Assembly: GCA_964421565.1 (NCBI GenBank)
Contig: CAYQXJ010000005.1
Span: 124,001-188,000 of the forward strand
Reading direction: 5' to 3'
DNA from: CAYQXJ01 sp964421565
GTDB taxonomy: Bacteria; Planctomycetota; Brocadiia; SM23-32
Length of the DNA: 64,000 nucleotides
The translations under genes were made by a program, and so were the position numbers. This document shows, piece after piece, positions 24,823 to 33,941 of this stretch. The stretch's first letter is position 1. Each line of letters starts with the position of its first letter. Under the pieces are notes generated by a model that was not told the origin of the DNA, ran no database searches, and saw nothing but the letters and a program-made list of their open reading frames with translations.

Positions 24823-26058
24823 TCACGCCATCTCTACGGTGACGATGCAGACGTCGTCTGGCCGCCGGGGCGCGGCCATGAACTCCTCCGTCTCGGTCAC
24901 CAGTTTCTGGATCAGGTCGCGCGGGATGAGGTGCGTGTTATCGGCGACCAGAGCACGGAGCCGGTCGAGACCGAACATCTCGTCTTCGGCATTCAGTATC
25001 TCGTATATGCCGTCGGTGAAGGTCAGCACGGTGTCGCCCGTGGTCAGCTCGCGCTGAAAGGTGGGGTAGTCGGGGTCGCTCAGGAAGCCGAGGGCGGGGC
25101 CGGTATCTTCCAGCCGCATGATCGGTTCGGCCGTTCCGTCCTCCCGGCTGATCAATAGGGGACACGGATGCCCCGCGTTGGCCATGGAGATGGTGCGGGA
25201 CTCGCCTTCCACCAGGATAACGACGCCGGTGGCGTAAATCTGCGGAGCCAGCGGTCCCAGCACGCTCCGGAAGCGCGTGTTGAAGTCGCTCAGCACGTCG
25301 GTGGGCGTCTTCTCGGTCACGTCGATGTAGTCTATGACGGCCTTGACGATGCTGGTGATCAGCGCGGCGCGGATGCCGTGGCCACTGACATCGGCCAGGA
25401 AGATAGCCGCCCGTCCGCCGGGCAGTCCGTCGATGTGGAATATGTCGCCGCCGACGGCTTCCGCCGGGCTGTAATAGTGCGAGAAGTGGACGTTCTCGAC
25501 GCGCGGGTATTTCTGCGGGAGCATGGCGCTCTGGAGCCGGTGGGCCATCTCCATGCTTTGTTCCAGCTCACGATTGCGCGCCATTAGCTCCTGGTTAATG
25601 GCATCCAGGCGCGCGTTGACTTCCAGTAGCTTGCGGTTCTGCTCGGCCACCTTCTCGTGCCACTCTTTCATTCGCAGCAGCGTGCGCACGCGGCTGCGCA
25701 ACACGGCTTGCCGGAACGGACGTGACACGAACCCGTCCGCCCCCATTTCGAGCATGTGCTCGGAAACCTCGGTCTCACTGTCCACAATCAGCACGACGGG
25801 CACCGCATCCGTCTCCGGACTGTGGCGCAGGGCCTGGCAGAACTCCAGGCCGTCGGGGTCGGGGCCCGTCATGTCCAGCAGCACTAGGTCCGGCTTCTCG
25901 CTCTGCGCGCGTGCCAGCGCACGGTCGGGGTCCTCGGCCTGGCGCAGATCGTACTCGTTGGCGCCCAGCTTCTCGCGAAGGGCCTCCAGGTCCGCGGCAT
26001 TCTGGGTTACCACGAGAATGCTCTGTCGGCGGAGGTCGTTATTGGTGGGATCGGGCAT
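24823..26058 (-). CDS. Receiver-SpoIIE/PP2C phosphatase (RsbU-like)
   Basis: A 411-residue regulator. The N-terminal receiver has the phosphoacceptor Asp in LVLLDMTGPDPDG. The acidic pocket normally read as 'DDD' is TQNAAD here, so Mg binding and phosphorylation may be altered. A coiled coil (KVAEQNRKLLEVNARLDAIN) links to a SpoIIE-type phosphatase with metal motifs in AVGGDIFHID, LADVSGHG, MANAGHPCPLL and RPDDVCIVTVE. Such proteins dephosphorylate anti-anti-sigma factors in partner-switching pathways. No anti-sigma partner is adjacent. The ATG at 26058 is one option; a GTG at 26097 would add 13 residues and neither has a strong ribosome site. Confidence 0.9.
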   Translation of the reverse strand: MPDPTNNDLRRQSILVVTQNAADLEALREKLGANEYDLRQAEDPDRALARAQSEKPDLVLLDMTGPDPDGLEFCQALRHSPETDAVPVVLIVDSETEVSEHMLEMGADGFVSRPFRQAVLRSRVRTLLRMKEWHEKVAEQNRKLLEVNARLDAINQELMARNRELEQSMEMAHRLQSAMLPQKYPRVENVHFSHYYSPAEAVGGDIFHIDGLPGGRAAIFLADVSGHGIRAALITSIVKAVIDYIDVTEKTPTDVLSDFNTRFRSVLGPLAPQIYATGVVILVEGESRTISMANAGHPCPLLISREDGTAEPIMRLEDTGPALGFLSDPDYPTFQRELTTGDTVLTFTDGIYEILNAEDEMFGLDRLRALVADNTHLIPRDLIQKLVTETEEFMAAPRRPDDVCIVTVEMA

Positions 26059-26168
26059 GCTATGGGGGTCTTTGCGGTAGCTATAGCGTTCCGCCACGAC
26101 TCGCCATCATATACGCTGCAGGCGGGCCAGCACAATGATAATCGCCCGGTCGAAAGTATCCGCGGGCG

Positions 26169-26942
26169 CTACGGCAGGTGAGGGCGGGGGTCGATGGGCC
26201 GTTCATCCCGGAAAACGCGGAAGGCCAGCGTCGGCTGCCCCACAGCGCCGCTTGCGCCGACTGTGCCGATCGGTTGCCCCTGATCCACGTGCTCTCCTTC
26301 GCGCACGAACATATCGCCGAGGTGAGCGTAGGATGTCGCACTGCCCAGGCCGTGGTCGATGACGATGACGTTGCCCCAGGCCGAGCCCGGCACGTCGGCG
26401 CCGTACGTGCAGGTCTGCACCGTGCCCGCTGCCGCTGCGCAGACCTCGGTGCCGGCGGAGGCGGCGATGGCCAGGCCGGGCTCCGCCATCCCGCGCCAGG
26501 GCTCGCCGTAGGTGCGCACCAGGCGACCGTCCGCCGGCCACCAGAGCTGGCTGGAAGGTTTGCCCCGATGCAGCCGGCTCTTCGCAACGGGCCGGCGTGC
26601 CGGGGAGGGGAGGGGGCGTTCGGGCGCAGATTCGGCGGCAGGCGGCGCCCCAGCGATGCGTCGTATGAGCAGGGGCGTATCGACGCGAAGTTCATCGGGC
26701 GAGGCAATGCCGTTGTCTTCAGCGATCTCGCTCCATGACACACCGAAGCGACGGCCTATGGAATAGAGCGTGTCGCCCTTATTGACTTCATAGACGAAGT
26801 AGCTTGGGGGCTCGGTTCGCGCGAGCGCCTGCAGGCGGGGGGCTTCCGACGGTTCGTCCGTGACCGGCATGGAGGCGCAGCCTGCCGTGATCAGGCAAAG
26901 GCCGACCGCCGCTGCGATTCGCCGATGCAGGATGAGCAACAT
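26169..26942 (-). CDS. LysM/LytM (M23-like) lipoprotein, degenerate active site
   Basis: A 257-residue envelope protein. The N-terminus ends in a lipobox LITAGC (Cys22), so it should be lipid-anchored. A LysM domain (YEVNKGDTLYSIGRRFGVSW) at about 50-95 binds peptidoglycan. The LytM fold follows, but its zinc ligands are lost: the usual H-x(3)-D segment reads GMAEPGLAIAA, the H-x-H reads SYAHL with one His only, and the last strand has LAFRVF. NlpD and EnvC of E. coli are likewise inactive and activate amidases during division, so a similar role is plausible. It lies 45 bases downstream of the HEAT-repeat lipoprotein on the same strand. Confidence 0.85.
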   Translation of the reverse strand: MLLILHRRIAAAVGLCLITAGCASMPVTDEPSEAPRLQALARTEPPSYFVYEVNKGDTLYSIGRRFGVSWSEIAEDNGIASPDELRVDTPLLIRRIAGAPPAAESAPERPLPSPARRPVAKSRLHRGKPSSQLWWPADGRLVRTYGEPWRGMAEPGLAIAASAGTEVCAAAAGTVQTCTYGADVPGSAWGNVIVIDHGLGSATSYAHLGDMFVREGEHVDQGQPIGTVGASGAVGQPTLAFRVFRDERPIDPRPHLP

Positions 26943-26987
26943 TGTATGCTGACCTTCCGGGCCTGGGGGCCGTTCCGCAGATCGACT

Positions 26988-28970
26988 CTACTGCTCGCTT
27001 CGGCGCTCCAGGCGTTCAATGCGCAGCTTCAGCTCGCCGTCCATGGTCTCGCCGGCCGCCTGATCCACCAGGCTCAGCACCTGGGCTCCCGCCTCTTCGT
27101 GTCCCTCAAGGAACATGCGCTCGGCCGCGCTCAGCGCCAGTTCAATCAGCTCGCTCGGCGGGGCCTCCGGGGTGCCGAGCCAACGCTCCAATGCGGCGGC
27201 CGTGCGGGCCGGCTCGCCCGCCTCTAGCCAGTTCCTCACGGCGTTGCGCCTCACCTCGATGGAGCCTCCCAGCAGATCATCCAATTCCTGCCAGGTGGTG
27301 GAAGCGGCGCTGTAGTTGCCCTGGGCGCGTTGGGACTCTGCCAGGCTGCGGTGCGCCTCCACCACGCGGTTTTGCATGGCGGCTTCGCTGCCATATGTTG
27401 CGATCACGCGGCGCCATATCTCCTGTGCTTCCGCGTGCAGTCGCTGCTGCTGAAACGCCTCGGCGATTACGGCCATCCGCTCGTAGCTGCCGGTGGCGAG
27501 TGTCTTCAGTGCTGCGGCCGCTTTCTGTCGCACGCGTTCATTGGGGTCGCGCAGAGCCTGGCGCAATGCGGGCACGCCGGCCGGCTGGCCCAGCTCGCCC
27601 AGCGTGCTGGCGGCTATCTCCCTTACCCTGGCGCTTTCATCGGCCTCCAGCAACTGGCTGACGCGGGGCACAGCCTGCGTTGCCTGCAGCTTGCGCAGCC
27701 CCTCCACGGCGAACCAGCGGACGTTCGGTTCCGCGTCGTCGAGCGCCGCCATGAGGGCGGGCACGCAGTCCTGCGACCCGACACGCCCCAGCACGTTCGC
27801 GGCTGCTTCACGCACCCTGGCGTCCGCGTGTTTGAGCAGTTCCTCCAGCCGGTGGACGGCTTCGCTCCCCATCTCCGCCCTGACGGCCTCGACGGCCGGC
27901 ACCAGCACGGTGGGGCTTTCGTCCCCAAGGGCCTTCATCACCAAGCGGTCCCGGTAATCGCCCTCGGTGTTGAGCACGAAGCGCAGCACGTTGCGCCGCA
28001 CCTGTTCGGAGGGATCGCCCAGCGCCTGCGCCAGCGTGGTATAGGTCGCCGCGTCGTCGATTCGCACCCCGCTCAACTGCTCGGACGGCAGCTGGGCCAG
28101 CCGGTGCGCTGCGTACTCCCTCACCAGATCGTAGTCGCTGTCCAGCGCCTTGACCAGAAGCGGGACCGTGTCCGACTGCACCGAACGCACCAGCCGCATC
28201 AGTTCCTGTTGCTGCTGCTCCAGGTTCTGCAGGTCACGGCTGCGGGCTTCGAGCCGCGTGGACATGGCGCGCAGGTGTTCCTCCAGAACATCTTCGCGCG
28301 TTCTGTGGCGGTTTGCCGCCCACCACTCCTGCCACCGTTCGGCATCGGCGGCAAAATCTCGCCCCGAAATGCGCCGCAGCGCGGCCAGGGCTGCCGCCTG
28401 CACTTCCTGCTGGCGCGCTCCCAGGCCCTCGATCAGAACGGGCACGGCGTTCAGCGCCAGCCCCTCGCCGAGGGCTTCGTAGAGCAGTTGGCGCTGCTGC
28501 GCAGGCACATCGCGCGTGCGCTCCATCATAGCTTGCACCTGCTCGGGGTCGGTGAACCGGGCAAGCGCAAGGGCCGCCTGCCGTCGCACGGTGGCATCGG
28601 GGTCCTGCACGGCCTCCAGCACGGCGTCGAAACACCGGGGGTCTTCGGCGAATGCTACCGCCTGGATCATGCTGGCTCGCACCGCAGGATCTGATGAGCG
28701 GCGCAAACGGTCGAAGACTGCCTGCAGGGCATCCGGGTGGTTCATCGCCAGAAGGGCCGTCGCCGCCTGTTGACGCACGGAGGGCTCGGGCGAGTTGAGT
28801 CGGCTCTCCGCCTGGGCGTAGCGCGCCTGCTGCTCCGGGCTCGGCCCGGCCTGCACGGGTGGGGGCGGCTCTTCGCCGGTGAGCATGGCGCAGCCAGCCA
28901 GCGGCAACAGCACCAGCGCCAGCACCACCACCGCCGAAGTGGCTCTCAGCGGCTTCATGGGAGTTTCCAT
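26988..28970 (-). CDS. HEAT-repeat lipoprotein
   Basis: A 660-residue lipoprotein. The signal ends in LLPLAGC, a good lipobox. From about residue 60 to 500 the protein is made of HEAT-like repeats of about 30 residues with the 'D-P-x-V-R-x-x-A-A-x-A-L' pattern (for example DPDATVRRQAALALARF and DPNERVRQKAAAAL). A coiled segment (RSRDLQNLEQQQQELMRLV) sits in the middle. The last 130 residues look TPR-like. Such scaffolds bind other proteins; no enzyme motif is visible. Start choice is uncertain between ATG 28970 and ATG 28958; both keep the lipobox. It precedes the LysM/LytM gene, which suggests an envelope complex. Confidence 0.85.
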   Translation of the reverse strand: METPMKPLRATSAVVVLALVLLPLAGCAMLTGEEPPPPVQAGPSPEQQARYAQAESRLNSPEPSVRQQAATALLAMNHPDALQAVFDRLRRSSDPAVRASMIQAVAFAEDPRCFDAVLEAVQDPDATVRRQAALALARFTDPEQVQAMMERTRDVPAQQRQLLYEALGEGLALNAVPVLIEGLGARQQEVQAAALAALRRISGRDFAADAERWQEWWAANRHRTREDVLEEHLRAMSTRLEARSRDLQNLEQQQQELMRLVRSVQSDTVPLLVKALDSDYDLVREYAAHRLAQLPSEQLSGVRIDDAATYTTLAQALGDPSEQVRRNVLRFVLNTEGDYRDRLVMKALGDESPTVLVPAVEAVRAEMGSEAVHRLEELLKHADARVREAAANVLGRVGSQDCVPALMAALDDAEPNVRWFAVEGLRKLQATQAVPRVSQLLEADESARVREIAASTLGELGQPAGVPALRQALRDPNERVRQKAAAALKTLATGSYERMAVIAEAFQQQRLHAEAQEIWRRVIATYGSEAAMQNRVVEAHRSLAESQRAQGNYSAASTTWQELDDLLGGSIEVRRNAVRNWLEAGEPARTAAALERWLGTPEAPPSELIELALSAAERMFLEGHEEAGAQVLSLVDQAAGETMDGELKLRIERLERRSEQ

Positions 28971-29132
28971 TGATAGAAACAAAGCAGGGGGCTAAGCTGC
29001 ACGCTCGACGGCCCGCACCTGCACGATCACTTCGCCGGGAGTGGCTATGATACCCTATGCATCGGGGCACTTCAAAGCGTCGGGCGCCGCGCCGCACCGG
29101 CGCGCCGCGGCGCGTAGCTGCCGGGGGCCGAG

Positions 29133-29963
29133 GTGAACGCCCCTCATCGGTTCCCACGCGCTGTCGGCGTGCTGATACTGTGCGCGGCAGCCGTGCTGTT
29201 CGCCTTCTTGCTCAGCCCCGTGCCGGGCGACCCGCTGCCGACGGACACTGGCAACGGCGACGCGCTGCAACGGGCGGTGCCGACGGACGAGACGTGCACC
29301 TACACCGTCATGCTAAACGGCGTGGCCCTGGGGCGCGCCCAACTGCGCCTGGAGCCGGCGAACTGGGCGGGGCGCGCGTGCCTGAGGGCCGCCTGGGCGG
29401 TGCGATCGCTCGAAGGGATCGGAGCCGTTTGGAACGCCCGGGCGTCTGGGGTGACGCTGGTAGACAGGGAGAGTTTGACCGCCCTGACGGCCGATGTCAG
29501 CAGCACGACCCCCGAGCGCACGAAGCGCACGTTCGTCCATTTCCCGCCGGCTGGCGGACACGCGAACTTGATCATCGACCGAACGGACAAGGAGGGCACA
29601 CGCCGCAAGCGCCTGCCCGTGGCCGACGCCATGGACCCGCTTTCGCTTTTGCTGCGTTTGCGAGCCCGCGCAGTGGGCAAAGGACCGATCGAACTGCTCA
29701 GCGGCGACGACTTGCTGCGCGTAGCCGTTCACAGGCAGGGGACGGCCCGCATCCAGGTGCCGGCCGGTCGGTTCGAGGCAACCGCTTACACCATCTCGGG
29801 CGAGAAAATCGATCCGGACGAGCCGGACGAGCCGCCCGAGAGGCTGCCCGCCATCACGGCATGGGTGGCGACCGATGACGGACGCCTGATCAAGCTGAGC
29901 GGCGGCTTCATGCTCGGCCGGGCCGAGGTGGTATTGACGGAGTGCACCGGCCCCGGTCAGTAG
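29133..29963 (+). CDS. DUF3108-like envelope protein
   Basis: A 276-residue protein with an N-terminal hydrophobic segment (VGVLILCAAAVLFAFLLSPV) that is a signal or membrane anchor. The rest is beta-rich with the layout of DUF3108: CTYTVMLNGVALGRAQLRLE, then a central hydrophobic strand, MDPLSLLLRLRAR and a late AWVATDDGRLIKLSG. Function is unknown; DUF3108 proteins are predicted to be periplasmic. GTG 29133 has GGGGG about 5 bases upstream. Its stop overlaps the 3' end of the convergent HEAT-repeat gene by seven bases. Confidence 0.65.
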   Translation: MNAPHRFPRAVGVLILCAAAVLFAFLLSPVPGDPLPTDTGNGDALQRAVPTDETCTYTVMLNGVALGRAQLRLEPANWAGRACLRAAWAVRSLEGIGAVWNARASGVTLVDRESLTALTADVSSTTPERTKRTFVHFPPAGGHANLIIDRTDKEGTRRKRLPVADAMDPLSLLLRLRARAVGKGPIELLSGDDLLRVAVHRQGTARIQVPAGRFEATAYTISGEKIDPDEPDEPPERLPAITAWVATDDGRLIKLSGGFMLGRAEVVLTECTGPGQ

Positions 29964-32584
29964 ACGCGATCGCGGCGCTCCAGGCCGAAGATCTTGCCCA
30001 GGCGCTCGTCTATCTCTCGCTTCTGTGCGGGCGTGACCCCTTCGGTGTCCCGCAGGGCGATCAGGGGCGAACGAACGCCGGTGTAGCCGTCGCGCAGTCC
30101 CCGGAACAGCGCCTCCAGCGTGCGCTCGCGCAGGTCCTGAACGGCTTCTGCCTCGGGGTCGAGCGATGCGTTCGCGGCGATGGCGCCAGCCGCCTGCAGC
30201 AGGGCGAGCCGACGCTCGTCGTCCTGCACGTCGGCCGCCTCCCAGTTGTCAAGCAACTCGTTACCGACGCGGACGGCGAGCTTGTGCAGCTCGCGCTCCT
30301 CGGTCTGCTGCGAGAATATGCGCCCGATGCTGCGCACGACGCTAATCTTGTTCAGGAAGCGCAGCAGCGACTCGCCCAGGCGTGTCTTCATCTGCACCGT
30401 TGCTGCGGGCAGGCACGCGGCGCTGCACATCGCCTGCACCAGCGCCTCGATGGCCGCCGGCCCCCATATCACCCGCACGTTCGCCACGCCTTCCCACAGC
30501 ACCAGCAGGCGTCGCACGATGGCGGTGCGCATCTGGCCCGAGGCCTGCGGGCTCACACAGATGCGCTCCAGCCCCCGCACTGCGGAGGGCACGATGCGGA
30601 TGTCAAACTGTATCTCCCGTCCGAAGTGGTAGACGGTGCCCTCATCGGTCTCCTCCACCGAGCCGACGCCGGAGCGGGTCTGGTAACGCACGATAGCGTC
30701 GAAAAGCTCGAACATTTCCTGCTGATGCTCCGGCCTCGCGTTGGGTGAGCCTGCCATCACGGCGAGGGCGTCGAGCGCGTCGGTCGTGTAAGGCAGGCTC
30801 CACAGGTTGTCGCGCAGCTCCTTCAGGCACTCTTCCAGGCTTTCGCTGCCCTCGCGGGTGTAGCCGCACACCGCGGCCAGTGTCAGCGTGAAGGCGCCAT
30901 GCTTTACGGAGTCGTCGGCGAGCAGTTCGCGGCAGAGCTGCAGGGCCTTGCGCGCCAGTTCGCCGGGGACTTCGCCGGCATGGTTCTCCACGATATTGCC
31001 CATGGCGAGGGCGGCGCGCTCGGCCGCAGCACTCGGATAGTTACGCCGCAGAAAGGAATAGGAAGGGTCGAGCGCCGGTGGCCCGATCTTCTCCAGCGTC
31101 GTGCGTATCAGCTCCAGGCTGTCCGGCAGATTGAGCTCCGACATGAGGGTGAGCAACTCGCGCGACATCTCGCGCTGCATCGGCGCCGGCACGCGGGCGT
31201 CGTCCAGTATGTCCGCCTCAAGTATGGTGCGCCGGGTCAGTGTGTCGGCCAGTTTGAGCTGCTCCAGGAAGGCATTGACTGTGCGGCGAACGGTCTCGTC
31301 GCTGACGTCGCTCTCCGTGCAAACGACATCGAGCACGCGGATTAGGTCGGTTCGCTGCTCGGGGCTGGCAGCGGCAAGTCTTTCGAGCGCGACCCGGGCG
31401 GCCGGCTCTCCCAGCCTTACCATGCTATAGCGCAGGCCGGCCTTCTCGCTCTCCGGCAGCCGCGGGTTCAGTATCTCGGCGACGGCACGTCGCGCGATCT
31501 CTTCGATGCGCTCGGCGCCTTCGGCGATGCCCTCTACCATGCTCAGCAGCAGGCTTCGCACTCGGGCGTCCTCGCTGCGCTGAAGCTCCACCCATATCAG
31601 ATCGGCCATCAACTTCGGCGCCCGCTCGGTGCACGCCCTGAAGGCCCTCTCCACTTCGAAACGCACTTCGTCGAAGTCACGGCTCAGGCACCGTAGCGCT
31701 GCGCGCACGAATTGCTCGGACTTCTCGAAGTTGGTCACCAGCGTCGTGGCGGAGCGTCCCATCAGTTCCAGCAGGGCGCGGGCGATGGCGGGCGGGGGGG
31801 CCTGGTCGAGCACCTCGAGCACCACGGCCAGCGCCAGTGCGGATTCGCCGGGCTCGGCCTCCTGCAGCAGGGCGCTCAGCCTCTGCGCCGCGTATACGGC
31901 GCTGTCCTCATCCTCCGACAGCACGCCGCGGACCGCCTCCGCCATGTCCTGCCGGAATCCGATCTGCTCCAGCGCCCGCACGGCCTCCCGGCGCACGCGC
32001 AGCTCGGCCTCCCGGTCGGTCAATACGTTCAGCAGCACCTGCGCTTTCTGCGCGCCTTCCATCGGCGCGAACACCAGCTTGCGCAGGGCTTCCACGCGTT
32101 CGTCAGGGTTCTGGCTGGTGAGCACCAGCAGCTTGAGCCGGGCCACCTCCTCGGGGCTGAATAGTTCCTGGGTCTCGCGGCTGCTGATCTCACCCGGCCG
32201 GCGGCGGGCGAGCGCCATCTCCCCGGTGCCAATGCCTTCCGCCGGTTCGCCGCCGACTTCGGCCACCAGCAAGTCGTCCTCCAGCGCGATGGTGCGCCAT
32301 GCGCCTTCGGAGTCCTCCACCAGGCGCAACAGGTCGGCCTCGGCGTAATCGAGCTCGCGTGCCCGCTGCCGTAGCCACTGTTCGCTCACCTGCTGGGCAC
32401 TGCGCAGTAGTTCGGGGGAGAGCAGCAGCCGTGCGCCGGCCTCCTCCTCGGCGGCGGAGGCCAGAACCGTGCCTGTCACGTCGATGTTGCGGGCAAGCAG
32501 CGCCGCCACGCGCGCGGCCAGTCGGCGACCTATGCCGTAGCGGGCCATCAGCGCTTCGGGGTGCCTCTCGCGTTCGCCTCTCAT
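29957..32584 (-). CDS. Cytoplasmic HEAT-repeat protein
   Basis: An 875-residue all-helical protein with no signal peptide. Repeats of about 35-40 residues run through most of the length (for example NPDERVEALRKLVFAPMEG and REAELRVRREAVRALEQIG). No catalytic motif is visible. Residues 1-160 differ and contain a stretch (ELFSPEEVARLKLLVLTSQN) that may be a linker. ATG 32584 has GGAAAGG upstream. It lies 23 bases downstream of purM on the same strand, so it is probably co-transcribed from the purM promoter. A scaffold role is inferred; a link to purine synthesis is not shown by the sequence. Confidence 0.75.
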   Translation of the reverse strand: MRGERERHPEALMARYGIGRRLAARVAALLARNIDVTGTVLASAAEEEAGARLLLSPELLRSAQQVSEQWLRQRARELDYAEADLLRLVEDSEGAWRTIALEDDLLVAEVGGEPAEGIGTGEMALARRRPGEISSRETQELFSPEEVARLKLLVLTSQNPDERVEALRKLVFAPMEGAQKAQVLLNVLTDREAELRVRREAVRALEQIGFRQDMAEAVRGVLSEDEDSAVYAAQRLSALLQEAEPGESALALAVVLEVLDQAPPPAIARALLELMGRSATTLVTNFEKSEQFVRAALRCLSRDFDEVRFEVERAFRACTERAPKLMADLIWVELQRSEDARVRSLLLSMVEGIAEGAERIEEIARRAVAEILNPRLPESEKAGLRYSMVRLGEPAARVALERLAAASPEQRTDLIRVLDVVCTESDVSDETVRRTVNAFLEQLKLADTLTRRTILEADILDDARVPAPMQREMSRELLTLMSELNLPDSLELIRTTLEKIGPPALDPSYSFLRRNYPSAAAERAALAMGNIVENHAGEVPGELARKALQLCRELLADDSVKHGAFTLTLAAVCGYTREGSESLEECLKELRDNLWSLPYTTDALDALAVMAGSPNARPEHQQEMFELFDAIVRYQTRSGVGSVEETDEGTVYHFGREIQFDIRIVPSAVRGLERICVSPQASGQMRTAIVRRLLVLWEGVANVRVIWGPAAIEALVQAMCSAACLPAATVQMKTRLGESLLRFLNKISVVRSIGRIFSQQTEERELHKLAVRVGNELLDNWEAADVQDDERRLALLQAAGAIAANASLDPEAEAVQDLRERTLEALFRGLRDGYTGVRSPLIALRDTEGVTPAQKREIDERLGKIFGLERRDRVY

Positions 32585-32607
32585 CGACCTTTCCGGTGCT
32601 GCCTCGG

Positions 32608-33678
32608 TCAGCGGATAACGACGGGGCGTTCGGGCGCTTCAACGACCCGGCCGATGCGCACGGGCTGCTGCCCCTCGCGCCGCAGCGCCCGCATGATGCT
32701 CTGCGCGTAGTAGGGCGAGACGACCAGCGCCAGGCCGATGCCCATGTTGAACGTGCGATACATCTCCCCCGGCGGCATGTCGCCGAGTTCGGCAAGGATG
32801 TCGAATATGCGGTGCCGGCGCCACCGCGAGCTGTCCAGCTCCACCCCCAGGCCCTGCGGCAGCACGCGCGGGATGTTCTGCAGCAATCCGCCCCCCGTGA
32901 TGTGGCATATGGCGGTGACCACCTGCTTCACGCTATACCTGCGCAGCACGGCGCGCACGGGTTTCACGTAGATACGCGTCGGCTCCAACAGCTCCTCCGC
33001 GACGGTGCGCTCTATGCCGTAGGGGGCCAGCGAGTCATTGCAGTCGAGGCCCTCCTGCTCGAACAGCAGCCGGCGGGCGAGCGAATAGCCGTTGGAGTGC
33101 AGCCCGCTGGAGGGCAAACCGATGACCAGGTGGCCGGGCTCTACCTTTGCGCCGGTGATGATGCGGCTCTTCTCCACCACCCCGACCGCGAAGCCGGCCA
33201 TGTCGTACTCGCCTCCCTTGTAGAAACCAGGCATCTCAGCGGTTTCCCCTCCGAGCAACGCGCAACCCGCCCGGCGGCAGCCCTCGCTGATTCCGCAGAC
33301 GACCCGCTGCAGCGTCTCGGGCTGCAGCTTGCCCGTGGCCAGGTAATCCAGGAAGAAGAGAGGTTCGGCGCCCTGCACCAGGACGTCATTCACACACATG
33401 GCCACCAGGTCGATGCCGACGGTCTCGTGCCGACCGGACATGAAGGCGACCTTCAGCTTCGTGCCAACCCCGTCGGTGGAGCTCACCAGGATCGGATGGC
33501 GGTAGTTCCTGCGGAATATCCGTTCGTCGTAATCCAGGCTGAACAGCGCCCCGAACCCGCCGGGGTTCTCGTGAACGCGTTCGGTGAACGTTCTCTGCAG
33601 CAAGGGATAGATGTCGCCAGCGAACTGTTCGCCCTTCTCTACGTCGACACCGGCATCCCTGTAGGTCAACGGGCTCAT
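32608..33678 (-). CDS. purM: Phosphoribosylformylglycinamidine cyclo-ligase PurM
   Basis: A 356-residue PurM, which closes the imidazole ring to make AIR in purine synthesis. Diagnostic motifs include YRDAGVDVEKG at the N-terminus, VSSTDGVGTKLKVAF, VAMCVNDVLVQGAEPLFFLD, LLGGETAEMPGFY, GLPSSGLHSNGYSL and HITGGGLLQNIPR. Length is normal. The ATG at 33678 begins MSPLTYRDAG; the open frame extends 25 codons further upstream into the promoter and those residues are unlikely to be translated. It is the first gene of a two-gene unit with the HEAT-repeat protein. Confidence 0.97.
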   Translation of the reverse strand: MSPLTYRDAGVDVEKGEQFAGDIYPLLQRTFTERVHENPGGFGALFSLDYDERIFRRNYRHPILVSSTDGVGTKLKVAFMSGRHETVGIDLVAMCVNDVLVQGAEPLFFLDYLATGKLQPETLQRVVCGISEGCRRAGCALLGGETAEMPGFYKGGEYDMAGFAVGVVEKSRIITGAKVEPGHLVIGLPSSGLHSNGYSLARRLLFEQEGLDCNDSLAPYGIERTVAEELLEPTRIYVKPVRAVLRRYSVKQVVTAICHITGGGLLQNIPRVLPQGLGVELDSSRWRRHRIFDILAELGDMPPGEMYRTFNMGIGLALVVSPYYAQSIMRALRREGQQPVRIGRVVEAPERPVVIR

Positions 33679-33751
33679 GCGGGGCCGTCCGCCAAGTACG
33701 TGAGGGCAGCGCGTAACCGCCGCGAGACGCCCCGCGACGGGCCGATTGTGC

Positions 33752-33779
33752 ATTATAGCCCGTGCTCGAAAGGTGTCAA
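33752..33779 (-). promoter_or_regulatory. Strong sigma70-type promoter for purM
   Basis: On the minus strand a perfect TTGACA (33779-33774) and a perfect TATAAT (33757-33752) are spaced by 16 bases. The predicted start is about 65 bases before the purM ATG. It also shows that the organism uses a standard housekeeping sigma consensus. Confidence 0.8.
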
Positions 33780-33832
33780 TCAGAGCGAGCGCCGAGCTGC
33801 GGGCCCGCCGGCCAGGGGCCGACTGCTGAGGG

Positions 33833-33860
33833 TTGATTCGCGCCGCATCTGCGCTACCAT
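33833..33860 (+). promoter_or_regulatory. Putative promoter for the dUTPase-like gene
   Basis: TTGATT (33833-33838) and TACCAT (33855-33860) are spaced by 16 bases. They lie about 80 bases before the ATG at 33942. Confidence 0.45.
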
Positions 33861-33941
33861 GGAGTGGAGGGTCTCATGTGCACGCCGGGGCGCTGAGTGG
33901 GGACCGGCTGTCGGGCGTCACAATGCACGGGGGAGGAGCCG

